Source: Rhodobacter sp. (GTDB lineage: Bacteria; Pseudomonadota; Alphaproteobacteria; Rhodobacterales; Rhodobacteraceae). From it: DNA of 64,000 bases. Position 1 is the first letter of the stretch, and every line of letters begins with the position of its first letter. The translations under genes and the position numbers were made by a program. The notes under the pieces are model-generated. The model saw only the letters and a program-made list of their open reading frames with translations, made no database searches and was not told the DNA's origin. Positions 27,801 to 37,007 of the stretch are shown piece after piece. The stretch is from the NCBI GenBank assembly GCA_020637555.1, contig JACKKF010000007.1, positions 62,001-126,000 of the forward strand, written 5' to 3'.

Positions 27801-28313
27801 ATGAGCGCGCTGGGTTACGTCATCGCCGAGGCGCGCGGCGCGGGCGACCGATTGCTGGCCGACGTCGCCGCACGCCTGTCAGCCGAGGGGTGGCGGCTGT
27901 CCGGTGTCGTGCAGGTGAACACCGACCGCCCGGGGTCACGCCGCTGCGACATGGACCTGCGTGTCCTTGGCCGAGGCGAGGTCGTGCGCATCAGTCAGGC
28001 GCTGGGTGAGGCCAGCCAGGGATGCCGTCTGGATCCCGAGGGCCTGGAAACCGCCGTCGCGCTGGTCGAAACCACCATGGCGCCCCTGCCGCGGCTGCTG
28101 ATCCTGAACAAGTTCGGCAAGGCCGAGGTCGAAGGCCGGGGTTTTCGCGCCCTGATCGGCGAGGCGCTGGCCCAGGGCGTGCCGGTCCTGCTGGGCCTCA
28201 AGCGGGACAATCTGCCCGGGTTCGAGGCCTTTGCGCAGGGCCTGGGGCAGCCCGTGGCGGCCGATCTGCCCTCGGTTCTGGCCTGGTGCCGGACGCAGCC
28301 GGCAGAAATCTGA
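27801..28313 (+). CDS. DUF2478 NTPase-like protein
   Basis: This 170-residue protein begins LGYVIAEARGAGDRLLADVA, in the position of a P-loop but without a full GxxGxGKT. It has RLLILNKFGKAEVEGRGF in the centre and GVPVLLGLKRDNLPGFEAFA later, features of DUF2478, which is related to THEP1-type NTPases. Members occur in molybdenum uptake and cofactor clusters. Divergence from mobA supports a molybdenum-related role, which is inference. The copA promoter begins only 9 nt after its stop. Confidence 0.7.
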   Translation: MSALGYVIAEARGAGDRLLADVAARLSAEGWRLSGVVQVNTDRPGSRRCDMDLRVLGRGEVVRISQALGEASQGCRLDPEGLETAVALVETTMAPLPRLLILNKFGKAEVEGRGFRALIGEALAQGVPVLLGLKRDNLPGFEAFAQGLGQPVAADLPSVLAWCRTQPAEI

Positions 28314-28322
28314 CGCCGCCCC

Positions 28323-28353
28323 TTGACCTTCCAGTTACTGGAAGCCTCATATT
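28323..28353 (+). promoter_or_regulatory. CueR-type promoter/operator of copA
   Basis: The -35 hexamer TTGACC (28323-28328) and the -10-like CATATT (28348-28353) are 19 bp apart, the over-long spacing typical of MerR-family promoters. The spacer holds the palindrome CTTCCAG-TTA-CTGGAAG (28328-28344), which matches the classic CueR/HmrR operator. The regulator is encoded in the same operon. Confidence 0.92.
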
Positions 28354-28381
28354 GCGCAGGACCTGAGAACAGGAGGTCCCG

Positions 28382-30814
28382 ATGACCGAAACCCAGACCC
28401 TGCGCGTCGATGGCATGACCTGCGCCGCGTGCACGGCCCGCGTCGAACGGATGCTGGGCCGCGAGGACGGCGTGACCGGCGTGCGTGCCAATCTCATGAC
28501 CGGGACCGTGGCGGTGGATGGCGCGGCCGAGCCCGCCCGCCTGGCCGCGCGCCTGTCCGACGCGGGCTTTGTCGCGGCCGAGGATGTGACCCGGCTGGCC
28601 ATTGGCGGCATGACCTGCGCCTCATGCGTGGCGCGTGTCGAACGTGTGCTGCAAAAGGTGCCCGGCGTGACGCAGGCCAGTGTGAACCTGGCTGGCGAAA
28701 GCGCGACGATCCGGCACTACGCCGTCAGCGGACTGTCCGAACGGCTGGCGCAAGCGGTGCGCGCTGCCGGCTACGAGGCCCGCGTCGCCACCGAGACGAG
28801 CCGCGCCGATGTCGCCCAGCACAAGGCCGAGGAACAGACGCGCCTGGCCCGCGCGGTGATCCTGGCGGCTGTGCTGACGCTGCCGGTCTTTGTGCTGGAA
28901 ATGGGTGGGCACATGGTTCCCGCCTTTCACCACTGGCTGAATGCGATGGTCGGTCGGCAAACCCTGTGGATCGCGCAGTTCCTGCTGACCACGGCGGTTC
29001 TGTTCGGTCCGGGCATCCGTTTCTTTCGCGCCGGGGTTCCGGCGTTGCTGCACGGCGCCCCCGACATGAACAGCCTGGTGGTGCTGGGGTCGACGGCGGC
29101 CTGGGGCTATTCCACGGTGGCCACCTTTGCGCCGCAGGTTCTGCCCGAAGCCTCGCGTGCGGTCTATTTCGAAGCCGCCGCGATGATTGTCACGCTGATC
29201 CTGCTGGGCCGCTGGCTCGAGGCGCGGGCCAAGGGGCGCACGGGGGCGGCAATTGCCCGGCTGGTCGGTCTGCAACCCCGGACCGCGCGGCGCGACCGCG
29301 CCGGCCTGATCGAGGAGGTCGCGATCACCGACATCGCCGTCGGCGACCTGTTGCACCTGGCACCCGGTGAACGGGTGGCGGTGGATGGCGCGGTTGCCAG
29401 CGGGCACTCGTGGCTCGATGAAAGCATGATCTCGGGCGAACCTGTGCCGGTCGAGAAAGCCCTGGGCGCGGACCTGACCGGCGGCACGGTCAACGGCACC
29501 GGCGCGCTGACCTATCGCGCGACGGCGGTCGGCGGCGATACGGTTCTGGCCCGCATCATCCGCATGGTCGAAGAGGCGCAGGGCGCCAAGCTGCCGATCC
29601 AGGCCGCGGTCGACAAGGTCACGCGCGTTTTCGTGCCGGTGGTCATGGCGGCGGCGGCGCTGACCTTTGCGATCTGGATGGTCTGGGGGCCGGGCCTGTC
29701 GCATGCGCTGGTCGCCGGGGTTGCGGTGCTGATCATCGCCTGCCCTTGCGCGATGGGTTTGGCGACGCCGACCTCGATCATGGTGGGCACCGGACGCGGG
29801 GCGGAAATGGGCGTGCTGTTCCGACGGGGCGATGCGTTGCAGACCTTGCAATCGGTGCAGATCGTCGCGTTCGACAAGACCGGCACCCTGACCGAAGGCC
29901 GCCCCGAGCTGGTCGCGATCTATCCTGACGACAGCCTGCTTGCGGCAGCGGCGGCGGCCGAAACGGGGTCAGAGCACCCGATCGCGCACGCCATCCTGCG
30001 CGCCGCCGAGGATCGGGGCCTGACGCTGCCCGCGGTGGCCGACGTGACCGCGCTGACCGGTTTCGGCCTGACCGCCACGGTGCAGGGCCGGCGCGTGCTG
30101 ATCGGGGCGGAACGGCTGATGACCCGCGAAGGGATCGCGCTGGGCGATCTGCCCGCCCGCGCCGCCGATCACGCCCGTCGTGGGGAAACCCCGCTCTATG
30201 TCGCGGTCGAAGGGCAGGGCCCCGCGCTGATCGTCGTCGCCGACCGGGTGAAACCGACCGCCCGCGCCGCCATCGACGCACTGCACGGCATGGGCGTGCA
30301 GACGGCGATGATCACCGGCGATGCGCAGGCCACCGCACAGGCCATTGCCGCCGATCTGGGGATCGACCATGTGGTCGCCGAGGTTCTGCCAGACGGCAAG
30401 GTCGCCGCGATCGACGCGCTGCGCGACGGTGGCCGCAAGCTGGCCTTCACCGGCGACGGGATCAACGATGCCCCGGCGCTGGCGGCGGCGGATGTCGGGT
30501 TGGCCATCGGCACCGGCACGGATGTCGCCGTCGAGGCGGCCGAAGTGGTGTTGATGTCCGGCGACCTGCGGGGGGTGGTCAACGCGATCGACCTCAGCCG
30601 GCAGGTGATCCGCAATATCCGGCAGAACCTGTTCTGGGCCTTTGCCTACAACACCGCGCTGATCCCGGTGGCCGCCGGCGTGCTCTATCCGGGGTTCGGG
30701 ATCACCCTTTCTCCGGTTCTCGGCGCCGGGGCGATGGCGCTGTCGTCGATCTTTGTGCTGACCAATGCGCTGCGGTTGCGGCGGCTGCGCCCTGCGATGG
30801 AGGGCACGGCATGA
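28382..30814 (+). CDS. copA: Cu(I)-exporting P-type ATPase
   Basis: This 810-residue inner-membrane P1B ATPase expels Cu(I) from the cytoplasm. It has two N-terminal HMA domains with metal-binding cysteines Cys14/Cys17 (MTCAAC) and Cys79/Cys82 (MTCASC). The membrane metal site is Cys454-Pro-Cys456 and the phosphorylated Asp498 is in DKTGT. The nucleotide-domain His lies in SEHPIAHA and the hinge in GDGINDAPAL. C-terminal FAYNTALIP and GAMALSSIFVLTNALRL match the Cu+-type helices. A strong AGGAGG lies ahead of the ATG. Its stop overlaps the cueR start (ATGA). Confidence 0.96.
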   Translation: MTETQTLRVDGMTCAACTARVERMLGREDGVTGVRANLMTGTVAVDGAAEPARLAARLSDAGFVAAEDVTRLAIGGMTCASCVARVERVLQKVPGVTQASVNLAGESATIRHYAVSGLSERLAQAVRAAGYEARVATETSRADVAQHKAEEQTRLARAVILAAVLTLPVFVLEMGGHMVPAFHHWLNAMVGRQTLWIAQFLLTTAVLFGPGIRFFRAGVPALLHGAPDMNSLVVLGSTAAWGYSTVATFAPQVLPEASRAVYFEAAAMIVTLILLGRWLEARAKGRTGAAIARLVGLQPRTARRDRAGLIEEVAITDIAVGDLLHLAPGERVAVDGAVASGHSWLDESMISGEPVPVEKALGADLTGGTVNGTGALTYRATAVGGDTVLARIIRMVEEAQGAKLPIQAAVDKVTRVFVPVVMAAAALTFAIWMVWGPGLSHALVAGVAVLIIACPCAMGLATPTSIMVGTGRGAEMGVLFRRGDALQTLQSVQIVAFDKTGTLTEGRPELVAIYPDDSLLAAAAAAETGSEHPIAHAILRAAEDRGLTLPAVADVTALTGFGLTATVQGRRVLIGAERLMTREGIALGDLPARAADHARRGETPLYVAVEGQGPALIVVADRVKPTARAAIDALHGMGVQTAMITGDAQATAQAIAADLGIDHVVAEVLPDGKVAAIDALRDGGRKLAFTGDGINDAPALAAADVGLAIGTGTDVAVEAAEVVLMSGDLRGVVNAIDLSRQVIRNIRQNLFWAFAYNTALIPVAAGVLYPGFGITLSPVLGAGAMALSSIFVLTNALRLRRLRPAMEGTA

Positions 30815-31230
30815 GCATTTCCGACGCGGCCCGGGCCTCGGGCCTGCCGGCCAAGACGATCCGCTACTACGAGGAAATCGGCCTGATCCATCCGGCGCGC
30901 GACTCCAACGGCTATCGCAGTTTCTCCGACGCCGACATCCATCGCCTCGCGTTCCTCAATCGGGCCCGGGGACTGGGGTTCAGCATCGGGGACTGTCGCG
31001 CCTTGCTGGGGCTCTATGACGATCAGGGGCGCGCCAGCGAGGACGTGAAGCGACTGGCCTCGGAACACCTGACGCGCATCGACGCAAGGATCGCGGAACT
31101 GCAGGCCCTGCGCGCGACCGTCGCCGGGCTGGTTCATGCCTGCGCGGGCGACGGACGACCAGAGTGTCCGATCCTCGATGACCTTGCCGAAGGGCCCGTC
31201 CGTGCCCATCGTGCCCAACCCCTGACCTGA
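30811..31230 (+). CDS. cueR: Copper-responsive MerR-family activator
   Basis: This 139-residue regulator has an N-terminal winged HTH (ISDAARASGLPAKTIRYYEE), a dimerisation helix and a C-terminal metal-binding loop with Cys111 and Cys119 in HACAGDGRPECP. The seven-residue spacing equals Cys112/Cys120 of E. coli CueR, and the residue at the position that distinguishes +1 sensors is compatible. It is translationally coupled to copA and presumably activates the 19-bp-spaced promoter upstream of it in response to Cu(I). Confidence 0.93.
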   Translation: MSISDAARASGLPAKTIRYYEEIGLIHPARDSNGYRSFSDADIHRLAFLNRARGLGFSIGDCRALLGLYDDQGRASEDVKRLASEHLTRIDARIAELQALRATVAGLVHACAGDGRPECPILDDLAEGPVRAHRAQPLT

Positions 31231-31239
31231 AAGCCCAGC

Positions 31240-31563
31240 ATGACCACAGAGATCCTCGGCCTGAAGACCTGCGATACCTGCCGCAAGGCCCGCAAGGCGT
31301 TGCCCGATGCGCAGTTTCGCGACATCCGCGACACGCCCCTGAGCGCGGACGAAATCGCCGCGTTCCTGTCCCGGTTCGGCGATGCGCTGGTCAACAGGTC
31401 CTCGACCACCTGGCGCGCCCTGTCCGAGGCCGAGCGCGCGCAGGATGCGGCGGCCTTGCTTGCGGTGCATCCCGCGTTGATGAAGCGCCCGGTGATCCGG
31501 CAGGGCGATTCGCTTCATCTGGGCTGGACGCCGAAAACCCGCACGGCACTGGGTCTGGAATGA
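31240..31563 (+). CDS. ArsC/Spx/YffB-family thioredoxin-fold protein
   Basis: This 107-residue protein has the CxxC redox pair in GLKTCDTCRKARKALP and the family body NRSSTTWRALSEAE with HPALMKRPVI. It resembles YffB-type ArsC-like proteins, whose role is a glutathione-dependent reductase at best guess. True arsenate reductase function is not implied. It starts 9 nt after cueR and overlaps the next ATPase gene (ATGA), so it probably reads from the copper operon promoter or an internal one. Confidence 0.82.
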   Translation: MTTEILGLKTCDTCRKARKALPDAQFRDIRDTPLSADEIAAFLSRFGDALVNRSSTTWRALSEAERAQDAAALLAVHPALMKRPVIRQGDSLHLGWTPKTRTALGLE

Positions 31564-32087
31564 CCCGATTCGTCGTCGTTTCGGGCGCGTCCGGCGGCGG
31601 AAAATCGACCCTGATCGCGGAACTGGCCGCGCAGGGCCTGTCCACGGTGCCGGAACCGGGGCGACGGATCGTTGCCGCGGCGCTTGCGGGGGACGGGTGT
31701 GGCCTGCCCTGGCAGCAGCCGGCCGAATTCGCCCGTCGCGCGGTCGCCCTGGCGCTACAGGACTGGCACGCCGCGCACGGCCTGACAGCGCCCGTGGTCT
31801 TCGATCGCGGGCTTCTGGATGCCGTGGCGGCGTTCGAACACGAAACCGGCGCGCTTCCGCCCGAGGCTGAAGGGCTGGGCACGCGGTATGACCGGCAGGT
31901 CTGGATGGCCCCACCCTGGCCGGACCTCTTTCACACGGACGCGGAACGCCGGCATGATCAGGCCAGTGCGCTGGCGGAATACCGCCGCCTGTGTGCATTC
32001 CTGCCGAGATTCGGTTATGAAATCAGAGAGTTGCCAAAACTCTCGGTGGCCGACCGTGCTGCGCTTGTGCGGGCGGCCATGACGTGA
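31560..32087 (+). CDS. Small AAA-family ATPase/kinase-like protein
   Basis: This 175-residue P-loop protein has a Walker A GASGGGKST at residues 9-17 and a VVFDRGLLDAV Walker B-like strand. The DRG element and EYRRLCAFL are shared with AAA_28-type predicted ATPases or nucleoside-kinase-like proteins. It overlaps the ArsC-like gene by 4 nt. Substrate and role are unknown. Its stop codon lies within the terminator of the convergent cold-shock gene. Confidence 0.75.
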   Translation: MTRFVVVSGASGGGKSTLIAELAAQGLSTVPEPGRRIVAAALAGDGCGLPWQQPAEFARRAVALALQDWHAAHGLTAPVVFDRGLLDAVAAFEHETGALPPEAEGLGTRYDRQVWMAPPWPDLFHTDAERRHDQASALAEYRRLCAFLPRFGYEIRELPKLSVADRAALVRAAMT

Positions 32088-32116
32088 AAAAACCCGCCGA
32101 GCGCATCGACGGGTTT
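32087..32116 (-). terminator. Terminator of the cold-shock gene
   Basis: Read on the minus strand, an 11-bp stem with one mismatch (AAACCCGTCGA / TCGGCGGGTTT) and a short loop is followed by a T-run. It begins about 25 nt after the cold-shock gene stop and overlaps the end of the convergent ATPase gene. Confidence 0.8.
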
Positions 32117-32140
32117 CCGCCTTGCGTTCGGGGCTGCGCG

Positions 32141-32347
32141 TCAGAGCAGCTTGAGATCGCTCGCCGAGGCGCGTCCGTCGCGGCCCGACTGCATCTCGAA
32201 CGCGATCTTCTGGTTGTCCTGAAGACCCTTCAGCCCGGCGCGTTCCACCGCCGAGATGTGCACGAAGACATCCTTGCCGCCGCCATCCGGGGCAATGAAG
32301 CCATAGCCCTTCGTCGCGTTGAACCATTTTACGGTGCCAGTGGCCAT
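32141..32347 (-). CDS. Cold-shock (CspA-type) protein
   Basis: This 68-residue single CSD protein binds single-stranded RNA/DNA. The RNP1 motif KGYGFI and the RNP2 motif VFVHIS are intact, and the start MATGTVKWFN is canonical. A longer in-frame Met upstream was rejected because the family always begins at this position. It is divergent from a DEAD-box helicase gene across 307 nt. Cold or growth-phase regulation is plausible but not shown by the sequence. Confidence 0.95.
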   Translation of the reverse strand: MATGTVKWFNATKGYGFIAPDGGGKDVFVHISAVERAGLKGLQDNQKIAFEMQSGRDGRASASDLKLL

Positions 32348-32654
32348 TTTCCGTATTCCATCCTCTTTCAGTTTCCCCACGACGAGATTGTCGGGGGCCG
32401 TGCAGCCAGGCCTTCGGGTCGTGCGGGCTGCCTGAGCAAGGCGGGCGGGCGCAGGAAGTCTGTTGTCACAGCGTCAGGATGACACGAATCGTCAACAAAT
32501 CAAGGGTGCTGTTGGGGTTCGGGGCCTCCTGCGGCGCGTTCGCGCTTGACTTCGCGCGGCGCAGGTCCCATCTGCCATGTTCTCCCGCGTGGCGCCTTCG
32601 GGACGGGCCGCGCCCAGGCCATGCACCGCCCTGATCGCGGTGCCCGAAAGGACC
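32348..32654. other. 307-nt divergent region between csp and helicase
   Basis: No gene is seen. On the plus strand, TTGACT (32546-32551) and CATCTG (32569-32574) are 17 bp apart and could form a weak sigma-70 promoter for the helicase. On the minus strand a TTGACG (complement of 32491-32496) may serve csp. Long leaders are common for cold-shock genes, but no known cold-shock RNA element could be recognised by eye. Confidence 0.4.
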
Positions 32655-34040
32655 ATGATGACCGATTTTTCGATGCTGGGGCTGAACCCGGCGCTGCTGT
32701 CCGCGCTGACCCGCGCCGGGCTGGAAACCCCCACGCCGATCCAGGCCCGCGCGATCCCGCCGCTGATGGACGGGCGCGACCTGATGGGACTGGCGCAGAC
32801 CGGCACCGGCAAGACACTGGCCTTCGGCCTGCCGATCCTGCACCGGTTGGCGGGGCAGGGCAAACCCGTGCCCAAGGCCGCGCGCGCCCTGATCCTGGCG
32901 CCGACCCGCGAACTGGTGCAGCAGATCGCCGAGGCCCTGTCAGGCCTGGCGCAGGGCACGCCCACCTCGATCGTGACCGTGGTCGGCGGCGCCTCGATCA
33001 ACCGCCAGACCGACCGGCTGGTGCGGGGATGCGATGTGCTTGTGGCGACCCCGGGGCGGCTGATCGACCTTCTGGACCGGGGCGCTGTCTCGCTGGCCCG
33101 TGTCCAGATGCTGGTCCTGGACGAGGCCGACCAGATGCTCGATCTGGGGTTCATCCACGCGCTGCGAAAGATCGCCCGGCACCTGCCGGCGGAACGCCAG
33201 ACCATGCTGTTCAGCGCGACGATGCCCAAGGACATGTCCGAGGTCGCCGATACCTACCTCACCCGCCCCGTGCGCGTGCAGGTCGCGCCGCCGGGCAAGA
33301 CCGCCGAAAAGATCGACCAGGCCGTGCATTTCGTCGCGCAGGGCGACAAGGCGACGCTGCTGGCGGAATACCTGGGCAAACACCCGGGCGAACTGGCGCT
33401 GGTCTTTGGCCGCACCAAGCACGGCTCCGAGAAACTGGCGCGGCTGCTGGACAAATGGGGCTATTCCGTCGGCTCGATCCACGGCAACAAGAGCCAGGGC
33501 CAACGCGAACGCACGCTTGCCGCGTTTCGCGCCGGGGAAACCAAGGTGCTGGTCGCCACGGATGTGGCGGCGCGCGGCCTGGATATTCCGCTGGTCGCGC
33601 ATGTCTACAACTTTGACCTGCCGAACGTGCCGGAAAACTACGTCCACCGCATCGGCCGCACCGCCCGGGCCGGGCGCGACGGGCGCGCGGTCGCCTTCTG
33701 CGCGCCCGCCGAAATGGCGGATCTTCGCGCGATCGAGGCCCTGACCCGTCAACCGATCACCGTGATCGGTGGTGACCCCTGGCCCGAGGCCATGGCCGCC
33801 GAGGCCCGCACCAAGGCGCGCGCGGCTTCGAACCAGGGCCGTGGCGGTCGCCCCGGGGCAGGGGCGGGGCAGGGCGCGCGGGGCGGCTCGAAACCGGGCG
33901 GCAAACCGGGTGCCCAATCGCCGGGCGCGGCGACGTCCAAACCGCGCAAACCGCGCGTGCATCCGGCCTATGCCGAAGCGGCGGCCGCGGAAAAGCCGCG
34001 CCGCCCACGCCGGCCCCGGCCCAACCGCTCCCAGGGCTGA
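32655..34040 (+). CDS. DEAD-box RNA helicase (RhlE-like)
   Basis: This 461-residue helicase has all core motifs: Q-motif region ETPTPIQARAIP, motif I AQTGTGKT, Ia PTRELVQQI, DEAD in DEADQMLDLGF, SAT in FSATMP, and motif VI HRIGRTARAGR. A basic Gly/Arg/Pro-rich tail from about residue 380 resembles RhlE tails that bind RNA. The start has two adjacent ATG codons (32655 and 32658) after GAAAGGA; the first is given. It is divergent from csp, a pairing that fits RNA remodelling in the cold (inference). Confidence 0.93.
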   Translation: MMTDFSMLGLNPALLSALTRAGLETPTPIQARAIPPLMDGRDLMGLAQTGTGKTLAFGLPILHRLAGQGKPVPKAARALILAPTRELVQQIAEALSGLAQGTPTSIVTVVGGASINRQTDRLVRGCDVLVATPGRLIDLLDRGAVSLARVQMLVLDEADQMLDLGFIHALRKIARHLPAERQTMLFSATMPKDMSEVADTYLTRPVRVQVAPPGKTAEKIDQAVHFVAQGDKATLLAEYLGKHPGELALVFGRTKHGSEKLARLLDKWGYSVGSIHGNKSQGQRERTLAAFRAGETKVLVATDVAARGLDIPLVAHVYNFDLPNVPENYVHRIGRTARAGRDGRAVAFCAPAEMADLRAIEALTRQPITVIGGDPWPEAMAAEARTKARAASNQGRGGRPGAGAGQGARGGSKPGGKPGAQSPGAATSKPRKPRVHPAYAEAAAAEKPRRPRRPRPNRSQG

Positions 34041-34082
34041 CGGCCGGCCGCATCATCTTGTCCGAAATACGCACGGGTTTCC

Positions 34083-34099
34083 AAGGGGGCGTGCCCCTT
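34083..34099. terminator. Hairpin between convergent helicase and gcvP
   Basis: The inverted repeat AAGGGG / CCCCTT around GGCGT-type loop sequence is followed by TTTGGG. It sits between the helicase stop (34040) and the gcvP stop (34148) and could terminate both transcripts. Confidence 0.5.
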
Positions 34100-34147
34100 T
34101 GGGCGGGGGGTGGGCGGCAGCCCCCGCAGCCTGCCGCCTGCCAGGGC

Positions 34148-36988
34148 CTATTCGGCCGCCTGGTCGTAGTCGCTCAGCGGTGGGCAGACGCAGAACAGGT
34201 TGCGGTCGCCCCAGACGTTGTCGACCCGGCCCACCGGCGGCCAATACTTGTCCACCCGGAAAGACCCCGGCGGGAAGCAGCCCTGTTCGCGCGAATAGGC
34301 GCGGTCCCAGTCGGCGACCAGGTCCTCGACCGTGTGCGGCGCGTGGCGCAGCGGGCTGTCCTCGGCGCGGATCTCGCCCTTTTCCACCGCGTCGATTTCC
34401 GCGCGGATCGCCAGCAACGCGGTGATGAAGCGATCGATCTCGGCCTTGGTCTCGCTCTCGGTCGGTTCGACCATCAGGGTTCCCGCCACCGGCCAGCTCA
34501 TCGTCGGAGCGTGAAAGCCGTTGTCGATCAAGCGCTTGGCGATATCCTCGACGGTCACGCCAGCCTCGGAAAACGGGCGCGTGTCCAGGATGCATTCGTG
34601 CGCCACCCGCCCCTTGTTCCCCATGAACAGGACCTTGTAGGCCCCCTGCAGCCTGGCCGCGATATAGTTCGCGTTCAGGATCGCGACCCGGGTCGCCTGC
34701 GTCAGCCCCGGCCCCCCCATCATCAGGATATAGGCCCAGGAAATCAGCAGGATCGAGGCCGAGCCATAGGGCGCGGCGCTGACCGGTCCCTCGGTCCCGC
34801 CGGTTTCCGGATGGCCGGGCAGATGCGGCGCCAGATGCGCCTTGACACCGATCGGCCCCATGCCGGGGCCGCCGCCGCCATGCGGGATGGCAAAGGTCTT
34901 GTGCAGGTTCAGGTGGCTCACGTCGCCGCCGACCTCGCCCGGTTTCACGAGGCCCACCATCGCATTCATGTTCGCGCCGTCGATATAGACCTGCCCGCCC
35001 AGTTCATGCGTGATGCGGCAGACCTCGCGCACGGTTTCCTCGAACACGCCGTGGGTCGAGGGATAGGTGATCATGCAGGCCGCCAGCCGGTTGCCCGCCG
35101 CCTCGGCCTTGTCGCGGAAATCCTCGACGTCGATATCGCCATTGGCCGAGGACTGGACCACGACCACCTCCATGCCCGCCATCTGCGCCGAGGCCGGGTT
35201 GGTGCCATGGGCCGACATCGGGATCAGGCAGACCTTGCGCTGATCGTCGCCACGCGCGCTATGATAGGCCAGGATCGTCATCAGGCCCGCATATTCGCCC
35301 TGCGCGCCCGAATTGGGCTGCATGGACATCGCGTCGTAGCCGGTGATCTCGCACAGTTTTGCGCCCAGGTCCTCGATGACCTCGGCATAGCCCCGGGCCT
35401 GGTCCGGCGGGCAGAACGGGTGCAGGCTGCTGAACTCGGGCCAGGTGATGGGCATCATCTCGGCCGCCGCGTTCAGCTTCATGGTGCACGATCCCAGCGG
35501 GATCATCGCCCGGTCAAGCGCCAGATCGCGGTCGCTGAGCCTGCGCATGTAGCGCATCATTTCCGATTCCGCGCGGTTCATGTGAAAGATCGGATGCGTG
35601 AGATAGGCGCTTTCGCGCGCCATCGATTGCGCAAAGCCCAGTTGCGCCCGATGCGGTGGCACGCCGTCGATGCCAAAGGCTTTCAGCACGCGCACCAGCA
35701 CCGCCTCGTCAGTGGTCTCGTCCAGCGAGATCCCCACGCGGTCGCGGCCGATCCTGCGGAAGTTCAGCCCCTCGTGGCGCGCCGCGGCGAGGATGCCGGC
35801 CTGGCCCACGCCAACCTCGACGGTGATCGTGTCGAAGAAGGCGTCGGGTTCGACCCGGGCGCCGGCCGCTTTCAGGGCGCGCGCCAGGCGTTCGGTCATG
35901 AAATGCACCCGCTCGGCAATGGCGCGCAGACCGGCGGGGCCATGGAACACCGCATACATCGAGGCCATGACCGCCAGCAGGGCCTGCGCCGTGCAGACGT
36001 TCGAGGTGGCCTTTTCGCGCCGGATATGCTGTTCGCGGGTTTGCAGCGCCAGGCGATAGGCCTTGTTGCCGCGCGCATCCACCGAGACCCCGACCAGCCG
36101 CCCCGGCATCTGCCGCTTGTGCGCGTCGGCGCAGGACAGGAAGGCCGCGTGCGGGCCGCCATACCCCATCGGCACGCCGAACCGCTGGGTCGAACCGATG
36201 GCGATATCCGCCCCCATCGCGCCCGGTTCCTTCAGCATGCACAGGGCCAGCAGGTCGGTTGCCACCACGGCGACAGCCCGGGCGGCGTGCAGCGCCGCGA
36301 TGGGGTCGGTCAGATCGCGCACATGACCATAGGTGCCGGGATATTGAAAGATCGCGCCGAACACCTGCGCCGGGTCCAGATCCTGCGGCTGTCCGACGGT
36401 CACGGCGATCCCCAGGGGCGCAGCGCGGGTTTCTATCACGGCAATGGTCTGCGGATGGCAGTTGGCATCGACGAAAAAGCCCGTGGCCTTAGACCTGGCG
36501 ACGCGGTGGGCCATCACCATCGCCTCGGCGGCGGCGGTCGCCTCGTCCAGAAGCGAGGCATTGGCGACGGGCAGACCGGTCAGGTCCGCGACCATGGTCT
36601 GGAAGTTCAACAGCGCCTCGAGCCGCCCTTGCGCGATCTCGGGCTGATAGGGGGTGTAGGCCGTATACCAGGCCGGGTTTTCCAGGATGTTGCGCTGGAT
36701 CGCCGGCGGGGTGATCGTGCCGTAATACCCTTGCCCGATGAGCGAGGTCATGACGGTGTTCTTTTCCGCCACCTCGCGCATCCGCGCCAGCAGCCCGCCT
36801 TCGGACAGCGGCGCCCAGGGCAGCGGCTGCGCTTGCCGGATCGAGGGGGGCACTGTCTCGTCGATCAGCGCATCGAGGGACTGGCATCCGACCGCTTTCA
36901 GCATCTCCGCCATCTCGGCGGGCGAGGGGCCGATATGGCGGCGGTTGGCGAAATCGTAGGGGTTATAGTCGGTGGGGGTATAGGGCAT
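34148..36988 (-). CDS. gcvP: Glycine dehydrogenase (decarboxylating), P-protein
   Basis: This 946-residue PLP enzyme is the P-protein of the glycine cleavage complex; it decarboxylates glycine and passes the aminomethyl group to lipoyl-GcvH. The PLP lysine is Lys697 in LHKTFAIPHGGGGPG. Both halves of the fused alpha/beta P-protein are present (SFCS-like N-terminal region FANRRHIGPS, central LGSCTMKLNAAAEM). The start at the Met before PYTPTDYN was chosen over an upstream Met because the family begins there. It is the last gene of gcvT-gcvH-VOC-gcvP, about 19 nt after the VOC gene. Confidence 0.96.
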   Translation of the reverse strand: MPYTPTDYNPYDFANRRHIGPSPAEMAEMLKAVGCQSLDALIDETVPPSIRQAQPLPWAPLSEGGLLARMREVAEKNTVMTSLIGQGYYGTITPPAIQRNILENPAWYTAYTPYQPEIAQGRLEALLNFQTMVADLTGLPVANASLLDEATAAAEAMVMAHRVARSKATGFFVDANCHPQTIAVIETRAAPLGIAVTVGQPQDLDPAQVFGAIFQYPGTYGHVRDLTDPIAALHAARAVAVVATDLLALCMLKEPGAMGADIAIGSTQRFGVPMGYGGPHAAFLSCADAHKRQMPGRLVGVSVDARGNKAYRLALQTREQHIRREKATSNVCTAQALLAVMASMYAVFHGPAGLRAIAERVHFMTERLARALKAAGARVEPDAFFDTITVEVGVGQAGILAAARHEGLNFRRIGRDRVGISLDETTDEAVLVRVLKAFGIDGVPPHRAQLGFAQSMARESAYLTHPIFHMNRAESEMMRYMRRLSDRDLALDRAMIPLGSCTMKLNAAAEMMPITWPEFSSLHPFCPPDQARGYAEVIEDLGAKLCEITGYDAMSMQPNSGAQGEYAGLMTILAYHSARGDDQRKVCLIPMSAHGTNPASAQMAGMEVVVVQSSANGDIDVEDFRDKAEAAGNRLAACMITYPSTHGVFEETVREVCRITHELGGQVYIDGANMNAMVGLVKPGEVGGDVSHLNLHKTFAIPHGGGGPGMGPIGVKAHLAPHLPGHPETGGTEGPVSAAPYGSASILLISWAYILMMGGPGLTQATRVAILNANYIAARLQGAYKVLFMGNKGRVAHECILDTRPFSEAGVTVEDIAKRLIDNGFHAPTMSWPVAGTLMVEPTESETKAEIDRFITALLAIRAEIDAVEKGEIRAEDSPLRHAPHTVEDLVADWDRAYSREQGCFPPGSFRVDKYWPPVGRVDNVWGDRNLFCVCPPLSDYDQAAE

Positions 36989-37007
36989 GAGACACTCTCG
37001 CGAGGGG

